DNA of 30,296 nucleotides, from positions 1 through 30,296 of the forward strand of contig JBCBSK010000026.1 of NCBI GenBank assembly GCA_039819185.1, in the 5' to 3' direction. The notes under the pieces were generated by a model. The model had not been told where the DNA came from, searched no databases, and saw only the letters and a program-made list of their open reading frames with translations. Source of the DNA: JBCBSK01 sp039819185. Its GTDB lineage: Bacteria; Pseudomonadota; Alphaproteobacteria; Rhizobiales; Tepidamorphaceae. Below are positions 24,850 to 30,296 of this stretch, piece by piece. The translations under genes were made by a program, and so were the position numbers. How positions within the stretch are numbered: the first letter of the stretch is position 1; each line of letters begins with the position of its first letter.

Positions 24850-27657
24850 ATGCTCGGCTTGGGCTCGATCGCAAGCAAGATGTTTGGAACCTCGAACGAC
24901 CGGGTGGTCAAAGGCTTCCGCCCGATCGTCGACAAGATCAACGCGCTCGAGGCTGACCTCGAACCGCTGACCGACGATGAGCTGCGCGCCAGAACTGACG
25001 CCTTCCGCGAGGAAGTCGCTAACGGCAAACCGCTCGACGATCTGCTTGTCCCCGCCTTTGCCACTGTGCGCGAAGCCGCAAAGCGCGTCCTAGGTCAGCG
25101 CCATTTCGATGTTCAGCTCATCGGCGGCATGGTGCAGCACCAGGGCAAGATCTCGGAGATGAAGACCGGCGAAGGCAAGACGCTCGTCGCCACACTGCCG
25201 GTTTATCTCAACGCGCTTGCAGGCCGCGGCGTTCATGTGGTCACCGTCAACGACTATCTCGCCCAGCGCGACGCCGCCTGGATGGGGCAGATCTATTCCT
25301 TCCTTGGCCTGACCACCGGCTGCATTGTGCACGGTCTCGATGACGTCCAGCGCAAAGCGCAATATGCCTGCGACGTTACCTATGCGACGAATAACGAACT
25401 CGGCTTCGACTATCTGCGCGACAACATGAAATACGACCTTCAGCAGATGGTGCAGCGCGGCCATGCCTTCGCCATTGTCGACGAGGTCGACTCTATCTTG
25501 ATCGACGAAGCGCGCACGCCGCTGATTATTTCAGGCCCGACCGAGGACCGCTCGGACCTCTACAACACCATTGATCGGTTCATCCCCGATTTGGAAGAAG
25601 AGCACTTCGAGCTTGACGAGAAGCAACGCACTGCCGTCCTGACCGAAGAAGGCAACGAAGCCGTCGAGGCCAAACTGATTGAAGCCGGCCTGCTGCAGGG
25701 CTCGCTCTACGATGTCGAGAACGTGACCTATGTCCACCATGTCAATCAGGCGCTGAAAGCCCACAAACTGTTTCAGCGCGACAAGGACTACATCGTCCGC
25801 AACGGCATGGTCGTGATCATCGATGAATTCACTGGCCGCATGATGGAAGGCCGGCGCTTCTCGGAAGGCATGCACCAGGCACTCGAGGCCAAGGAACGGG
25901 TCAAGATCCAGCCCGAAAATGTCACGCTCGCCTCGGTGACGTTTCAGAACTACTTCCGGCTCTATGAAAAACTCGCCGGCATGACCGGCACGGCATCGAC
26001 GGAAGCGCCTGAATTCGCCGACATTTACAGCCTGGAAGTTGTGGAGATCCCGACCAACATCCCGGTTGCCCGTATCGACGACGACGACGAGGTCTATCGC
26101 ACCGTCGAGGAGAAGTATCAGGCAATCATCGAACTCATCGAGGACTGCAAGGACCGCGGCCAGCCGGTCCTGGTCGGCACGACCTCGATCGAGAAGTCCG
26201 AACTTCTCGCCGAACGGCTGAAAAAGGACGGCTTCGGGCAGAAGGATGTAACCGATCCGGCGGCGTTCCAGTCGCTCTATGACGGCGACCACGGCACCAA
26301 GGCCGAGAAGGTGTTCGCGGTCCTGAATGCGCGCTTTCACGAGCAAGAAGCTCAGATCGTCGCCCAAGCCGGGGTACCTGGCGCGATCACCATCGCAACC
26401 AACATGGCCGGCCGCGGCACCGACATTCAACTTGGCGGCAATGCCGATATGCGCATCGAGCAGGAACTCGGCGATATGCCGGACGGCCCCGAGCGTGACG
26501 CCAAGGAAGCGGAGATCCGCACCGAGATCGAGCGTCTGAAACAAGTTGCCAAGGATGCCGGCGGGCTCTGCGTCATCGCGACCGAGCGCCATGAAAGCCG
26601 GCGTATCGACAATCAGCTGCGTGGCCGCTCTGGCCGCCAGGGCGATCCGGGCCGATCACGGTTCTACCTGTCGCTGCAGGACGATCTGATGCGCATCTTC
26701 GGCTCCGACCGGATGGATGGGATGCTGCAGAAGCTCGGCCTTCAGGACGGCGAGGCGATCGTCCATCCCTGGATCAACCGGGCGCTGGAGAAAGCACAGC
26801 AGAAGGTCGAAGCGCGGAACTTCGACATCCGCAAGAATCTACTGAAGTTCGACAATGTGATGAACGATCAGCGCAAGGCGATCTTCGAACAACGCCTTGA
26901 CCTGATGCGCGACGAGGAGGTTGGCGACACTGTTGCCGACATGCGCCATCAGGTCATCGACGATCTCGTCTCCGAGCACATCCCCGAAAAGGCCTATCCC
27001 GAGCAATGGGATTCGGAAGGGCTCAAGGAGCGCGCCAAGGAGGTCTTCGATCTCGATCTTCCCGTTCCGGACTGGGCGGCCGAAGAGGGTATCGCTCATG
27101 AGGAGATCAAGGAGCGCTTCACGGAAACCGCCGATTCCGCCTTTGCGCGCAAGGTGGCGGACTTCTCGCCCGACGTCATGCGCCGCATCGAGAAGGCGGT
27201 GCTCCTGCAGACGCTTGACGGCCTGTGGCGCGAGCATCTGGTGACGCTTGAGCATCTACGCTCGGTCGTCGCGTTCCGCGGCTATGCCCAGCGCGATCCG
27301 CTGAACGAGTACAAGACCGAAGCGTTCGAGCTGTTCCAGTCCCTGCTTGATCGCCTGCGCGAGCAGGTGACGGCACAATTGATGCGCGTCCAACTCGTAC
27401 GCGACCCGGCGCCAATGCCCGACGTGCCGCCAATGACCGCCCATCACCTCGACCCGCTCTCCGGCGAAGATGAAATGGCACTCGCGGATGCCGAACTCGC
27501 GCTCGCCGGCGACGGCCCCGCAGTACGGTCCAGTGCGTCACGCATGGTCGCGCGCAATCCCGATGATCCCAGCACCTGGGGAAAGGTCGGCCGCAACGAG
27601 CCGTGCCCGTGTGGTTCGGGTAAGAAGTTCAAGCATTGCCACGGCAAGTTTGATTGA
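24850..27657 (+). CDS. secA: Preprotein translocase subunit SecA
   Basis: A 935-residue ATPase motor that pushes preproteins through SecYEG. Nucleotide-binding domain 1 carries Walker A MKTGEGKT (104-111, Lys110) and the DEAD-like DEVDSILIDEARTP (around 210). The preprotein cross-linking domain follows (about 225-370), then nucleotide-binding domain 2 with MAGRGTDIQLGGN and GRSGRQGDPGRSRFYLSLQD, and the helical scaffold and wing. The C-terminal zinc finger CPCGSGKKFKHCHG (Cys919, Cys921, Cys930, His931) binds SecB and lipid. Length is normal for alphaproteobacteria. A GAGAGG about 10 bases before the ATG may serve as ribosome binding site. The sulfotransferase gene begins only 17 bases after the stop. 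Confidence 0.98.
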   Translation: MLGLGSIASKMFGTSNDRVVKGFRPIVDKINALEADLEPLTDDELRARTDAFREEVANGKPLDDLLVPAFATVREAAKRVLGQRHFDVQLIGGMVQHQGKISEMKTGEGKTLVATLPVYLNALAGRGVHVVTVNDYLAQRDAAWMGQIYSFLGLTTGCIVHGLDDVQRKAQYACDVTYATNNELGFDYLRDNMKYDLQQMVQRGHAFAIVDEVDSILIDEARTPLIISGPTEDRSDLYNTIDRFIPDLEEEHFELDEKQRTAVLTEEGNEAVEAKLIEAGLLQGSLYDVENVTYVHHVNQALKAHKLFQRDKDYIVRNGMVVIIDEFTGRMMEGRRFSEGMHQALEAKERVKIQPENVTLASVTFQNYFRLYEKLAGMTGTASTEAPEFADIYSLEVVEIPTNIPVARIDDDDEVYRTVEEKYQAIIELIEDCKDRGQPVLVGTTSIEKSELLAERLKKDGFGQKDVTDPAAFQSLYDGDHGTKAEKVFAVLNARFHEQEAQIVAQAGVPGAITIATNMAGRGTDIQLGGNADMRIEQELGDMPDGPERDAKEAEIRTEIERLKQVAKDAGGLCVIATERHESRRIDNQLRGRSGRQGDPGRSRFYLSLQDDLMRIFGSDRMDGMLQKLGLQDGEAIVHPWINRALEKAQQKVEARNFDIRKNLLKFDNVMNDQRKAIFEQRLDLMRDEEVGDTVADMRHQVIDDLVSEHIPEKAYPEQWDSEGLKERAKEVFDLDLPVPDWAAEEGIAHEEIKERFTETADSAFARKVADFSPDVMRRIEKAVLLQTLDGLWREHLVTLEHLRSVVAFRGYAQRDPLNEYKTEAFELFQSLLDRLREQVTAQLMRVQLVRDPAPMPDVPPMTAHHLDPLSGEDEMALADAELALAGDGPAVRSSASRMVARNPDDPSTWGKVGRNEPCPCGSGKKFKHCHGKFD

Positions 27658-27674
27658 CCACAAGGTGGCCATGA

Positions 27675-28520
27675 ATGGGTAAAACGTTCTTGCTTGGTGT
27701 CGGCGCGCAAAAAGCTGGCACAACATGGATGCACCAGTATTTATCCAATCACAAAAACGTCGATATGGGATTTGCCAAGGAATACCATATTTTTGATGGG
27801 CTATATATTCCTAAGACGCCAAAGGTCGAAAAATACGAAACTCAAGCGATCGCACAGCTTCAAGGCGGTCTTTCGAAATACAAAAACTCAAAGGCGTTGC
27901 GATGCCTTGCTTTTTATTCAGATCTTGATCTTTATTTTTCTTACTTCACATCACTACTTCAAGCTCCAAACGTTCAGTTAACAGGCGATTACACGCCAGC
28001 CTATTCTGGACTCCCGGAAGAGGCGTTCCGCAAGATTCGTGATGAATTTACAGCGCGTGGCATCCCCGTGAAAGTTCTGTTCCTAATGCGCGATCCTGTT
28101 GACCGCGTCATTTCCATGAGTCGCATGGAAATACGCAAGCAGAATCTTGACAGAAGCTCGGACAATGAAGCGCGAGTCATCGAGAAAAACTATACAAAGT
28201 CACGATCTCTGCTCAGAACACGCTATAATGACACGATTAAACGCCTAGAATCTGTTTTTAAGGCCGATGATATCAAATTTGAGTTCTTTGAAACACTCTT
28301 TCAGATTCAAAAAATCGAGGAAATATCTACATTCCTTGGGATTGATACCGAAGAACCAGATTTCTCCAGCGAATACAATGTTAGTCGAACCAAAAATGAA
28401 ATATCAGATGAATTACGAGCAAAAGTTGCGCAAGAATACAGAGGCGTCTACAATTTTTGCATGGATCGATTTGGTGAGAATAAAATACGATCGATCTGGC
28501 AAAATAGTCAATTTATTTAA
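27675..28520 (+). CDS. Sulfotransferase family protein (PAPS-dependent type)
   Basis: A 281-residue cytosolic enzyme expected to move sulfate from PAPS to a hydroxyl or amine acceptor. The 5'-phosphosulfate loop GVGAQKAGTTWMHQYL is at residues 8-23, KEYHIFD near 35-41 matches the KE-x-H-x-F/Y motif of heparan-sulfate-type and related sulfotransferases, and RDPVDRVISMSR (139-150) is the 3'-phosphate-binding element. The acceptor is unknown; surface polysaccharide or small molecules are the usual possibilities. The ATG at 27675 has AAGGTGG (27662-27668) 6 bases upstream, and another in-phase-broken ATG at 27671 stops at once. DNA is far more AT-rich than the neighbouring secA, with rare-looking A/T-ending codons, pointing to transfer. 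A 17-base gap from secA suggests it rides on the secA transcript. Confidence 0.85.
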   Translation: MGKTFLLGVGAQKAGTTWMHQYLSNHKNVDMGFAKEYHIFDGLYIPKTPKVEKYETQAIAQLQGGLSKYKNSKALRCLAFYSDLDLYFSYFTSLLQAPNVQLTGDYTPAYSGLPEEAFRKIRDEFTARGIPVKVLFLMRDPVDRVISMSRMEIRKQNLDRSSDNEARVIEKNYTKSRSLLRTRYNDTIKRLESVFKADDIKFEFFETLFQIQKIEEISTFLGIDTEEPDFSSEYNVSRTKNEISDELRAKVAQEYRGVYNFCMDRFGENKIRSIWQNSQFI

Positions 28521-28574
28521 ATAATTTTATTAGTTAGTCAATAGAAAAACTGAAATCATCGATTTTTACTAAAT

Positions 28575-29339
28575 ATGATCTTGTCACACGCACACCAATT
28601 CATATTTCTTAAAACAATCAAGACAGCAGGCACATCGTTTGAGATGGCGCTGTCAAAATTCTGCAACAAGACAGATATTATTACATCAATTGACGTTGAC
28701 AACGAACAACGGCGCTCACACCTCGGTTTTCAAACAGCCCAAAATTATCGAGTACCCTTGGGTGATCTGTTGTTGAGACCAAGCATGGTCAACCTGATGT
28801 CGCTTCTGCGGGGACGATGGCCTAAAGCTTTTCATCAACACATGACCGGTGAGGAGGTGAAAAACCGTCTCCCACCAGATATCTGGAATAGCTACCGGCG
28901 CATCAGCATCGTTCGCAACCCGTTCGACCGCATCATCTCTCACTATTATTTTGAACGAAAAAACCAGTCTGACTTTCCCACCTTCCCAGACTGGTTGACG
29001 GCCAACACCCATGAGCTCCGGCGTAATGAGGCGATCCTCTGGAGCGGGAGAACACTCTGTGCAACCCACATCCTGCGCTATGAGAACCTTCTTGAAGACA
29101 CATTGACCCTGGAGCGGGACATCCCGGGACTTGCTGGACTATCAGAGACGCTTTCCGGGCTATCGGCGAACACAGGCACCCGCCCGAAAGGCGGAACTGG
29201 CGCACTTGATCTGTTCGCCGGCCGAGATGATCTTATAGGGCTCGTCAAAAACCACTGCGCCAAAGAGTTGGACGCATTCGGCTATATGCTTTCGAACAAC
29301 CCAAACGGCGCAGTGCCACATGAGGGTGGGGGGCTCTAG
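28575..29339 (+). CDS. Sulfotransferase family 2-type protein
   Basis: A 254-residue protein of the sulfotransferase-2 (carbohydrate sulfotransferase) type. It has the PAPS 5'-loop FLKTIKTAGTSFEMAL (residues 11-26), a HMTGEEVKNRLP segment (about 89-100), and the 3'-phosphate motif VRNPFDRIISHYYFE (113-127). Enzymes of this group sulfate sugars in surface polymers; the substrate here is unknown. It belongs to a different subfamily from the sulfotransferase just upstream, so the two are not simple duplicates. The first third of the gene is AT-rich like its neighbour and the last half returns to the GC-rich style of panC. The ATG at 28575 has no obvious ribosome binding site, and 54 very AT-rich bases separate the two genes. 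Its stop is 7 bases before panC. Confidence 0.82.
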   Translation: MILSHAHQFIFLKTIKTAGTSFEMALSKFCNKTDIITSIDVDNEQRRSHLGFQTAQNYRVPLGDLLLRPSMVNLMSLLRGRWPKAFHQHMTGEEVKNRLPPDIWNSYRRISIVRNPFDRIISHYYFERKNQSDFPTFPDWLTANTHELRRNEAILWSGRTLCATHILRYENLLEDTLTLERDIPGLAGLSETLSGLSANTGTRPKGGTGALDLFAGRDDLIGLVKNHCAKELDAFGYMLSNNPNGAVPHEGGGL

Positions 29340-29346
29340 ACCTGGC

Positions 29347-30186
29347 ATGGCCGTTCTCTTGAAAACGCGCAAGTCACTAAAAGACTGGACGACTGAACTG
29401 CGTATGCGCGGCACGCGCGTCGCCCTTGTTCCAACAATGGGCGCGCTACACGACGGCCATCTGTCTCTGGTGCGCCGCGGGCAAGAGGTTGCAGACCGCA
29501 CGGTTGTCTCGATCTTCGTCAATCCAGCCCAATTTGCCCCAAGCGAGGACTTCGACCGCTATCCGCGAACGCTTGAGAAGGATCTCGACAAGCTCGCCGC
29601 CATCGCTACCGATGCCGTGTTCACACCGACTTCGGATGATATCTATCCGCCGGGATTTGCAACGACCATCGTGCCGACAGGTCCGGCCGTGGCGGGGCTT
29701 GAAGATATCAGCCGGCCAGATCATTTTGCCGGCGTCGCGACCGTTGTAGCCAAGCTCCTGATCCAATGCGCTCCCGATGTAGCGGTGTTCGGTGAGAAGG
29801 ACTATCAGCAACTTTCTGTGGTGCGTCGTATGACGCGCGATCTTGACTTGCCAGTGGAGATAGTTGGCGCCGAAACCGTGCGTGAGCCGGATGGGTTGGC
29901 AATGAGTTCGCGCAACCGCTATCTCTCTGACGACGAGCGCCAACGGGCGCCGGTCCTGTTCCAAGCGCTCATGGACTGCGCCGAGGCTGTCCGATCAGGG
30001 GCCGATGTCGACGGGGCCATCGCCACCTCCGGTCAACGGATTGAGGAGGTGGGCTTCGAGATTGACTACCTCGCATTGCGCGATGCCGAGACCCTGCTCT
30101 CGCCCACCGATATGTCCAGGCCCTTGAGGATCCTTGTGGCAGCTCAGCTTGGTGCGACCCGGCTGATCGACAACGTTGCGGTTTGA
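29347..30186 (+). CDS. panC: Pantoate--beta-alanine ligase (pantothenate synthetase)
   Basis: A 279-residue enzyme that makes pantothenate (vitamin B5, precursor of coenzyme A) from pantoate, beta-alanine and ATP. Signatures are the HIGH-like PTMGALHDGHLSLV (His35, His38), FVNPAQFAPSEDFDRYPR near 60-77, FGEKDYQQL near 148-156, and the KMSKS-like MSSRNRYLSDDER near 186-198. The ATG at 29347 matches the family's normal beginning; the frame's upstream ATG at 29320 would overlap the preceding gene and adds nine untypical residues. panB, its usual partner, is not in the window. It converges on hutU, with only 7 bases between the stops. Confidence 0.97.
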   Translation: MAVLLKTRKSLKDWTTELRMRGTRVALVPTMGALHDGHLSLVRRGQEVADRTVVSIFVNPAQFAPSEDFDRYPRTLEKDLDKLAAIATDAVFTPTSDDIYPPGFATTIVPTGPAVAGLEDISRPDHFAGVATVVAKLLIQCAPDVAVFGEKDYQQLSVVRRMTRDLDLPVEIVGAETVREPDGLAMSSRNRYLSDDERQRAPVLFQALMDCAEAVRSGADVDGAIATSGQRIEEVGFEIDYLALRDAETLLSPTDMSRPLRILVAAQLGATRLIDNVAV

Positions 30187-30193
30187 ACGCGCC

Positions 30194-30296
30194 TCAGAGG
30201 ATCGCCGGCAGGGTCAGCCCCTTCTCGCGCGCGCAATCGAGCGCGATATCATAGCCGGCATCGGCATGACGCATGACGCCGGTCGCCGGATCATTC
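30194..30296 (-). CDS. hutU: Urocanate hydratase, C-terminal end only (runs off the right edge)
   Basis: Only the last 33 residues plus stop are in the window. They read NDPATGVMRHADAGYDIALD followed by CAREKGLTLPAIL, the conserved end of HutU, which adds water to urocanate in histidine breakdown. No part of the NAD-binding or catalytic region is visible, so activity cannot be judged. Other hut genes would lie to the right. The call rests on a short but highly characteristic stretch. Confidence 0.88.
   Translation of the reverse strand, partial: NDPATGVMRHADAGYDIALDCAREKGLTLPAIL

Noticed and set aside
25531..26592. 353-codon minus-strand open frame
   Set aside because: Mirror frame inside secA. 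The plus-strand frame carries all SecA motifs.

Overview
The window is chromosomal DNA of a GC-rich alphaproteobacterium, most likely of the order Hyphomicrobiales (Rhizobiales) or a close relative. The evidence is the alphaproteobacterial 16S 5' end and rRNA leader, the blocks lysC-ptsP-prfA-prmC-DUF4167, comF-grxC-nitrilase-DUF1178 and parvulin/argJ/mutT divergent from secA, and the protein sequences themselves. No name below genus level can be read from the sequence. Nothing in the window looks like a phage, transposon, CRISPR array or tRNA gene.

Layout. Positions 1-322 are the 5' end of a 16S rRNA gene on the minus strand, with its leader, boxA-like site and a good -35/-10 promoter up to about 715. 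Divergent from it run an M23 LytM-type cell-wall peptidase, agmatine deiminase (aguA, with a perfect 24-bp palindrome just before its start) and a small membrane protein. These converge on clpB (minus). Next come an unrecognised three-TM protein and a MOSC-domain protein (plus, 5 bp apart). A long minus-strand block follows: lysC, ptsP, prfA, prmC, then a 478-bp gap rich in small hairpins, then a DUF4167 gene. ubiG (plus) runs tail to tail, with no spacer, into an agmatinase-family ureohydrolase (minus). That gene lies downstream of comF-grxC-nitrilase-DUF1178 (minus). A methyltransferase of the NDUFAF5/BioC type (plus) is divergent from comF. The parvulin-argJ-mutT-Flp pilin cluster (minus) is divergent from secA (plus). 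After secA lie two sulfotransferase genes in conspicuously AT-rich DNA, then panC, and at the right edge the last codons of hutU (minus).

How the genes fit together. Most are housekeeping: translation and its termination (16S, prfA, prmC), protein quality control and export (clpB, secA, parvulin), the nitrogen phosphotransfer system (ptsP), amino-acid and cofactor synthesis (lysC, argJ, panC, ubiG), redox and repair functions (grxC, mutT), and agmatine/guanidino-compound and histidine catabolism (aguA, ureohydrolase, hutU). The clearest accessory element is the sulfotransferase pair between secA and panC, which looks horizontally acquired. The best candidates for something undescribed are the hairpin-rich 478-bp stretch before the DUF4167 gene, the palindrome at aguA, and the three-TM protein coupled to the MOSC protein. 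I did not find a convincing new multi-gene system; all findings are graded with that in mind.
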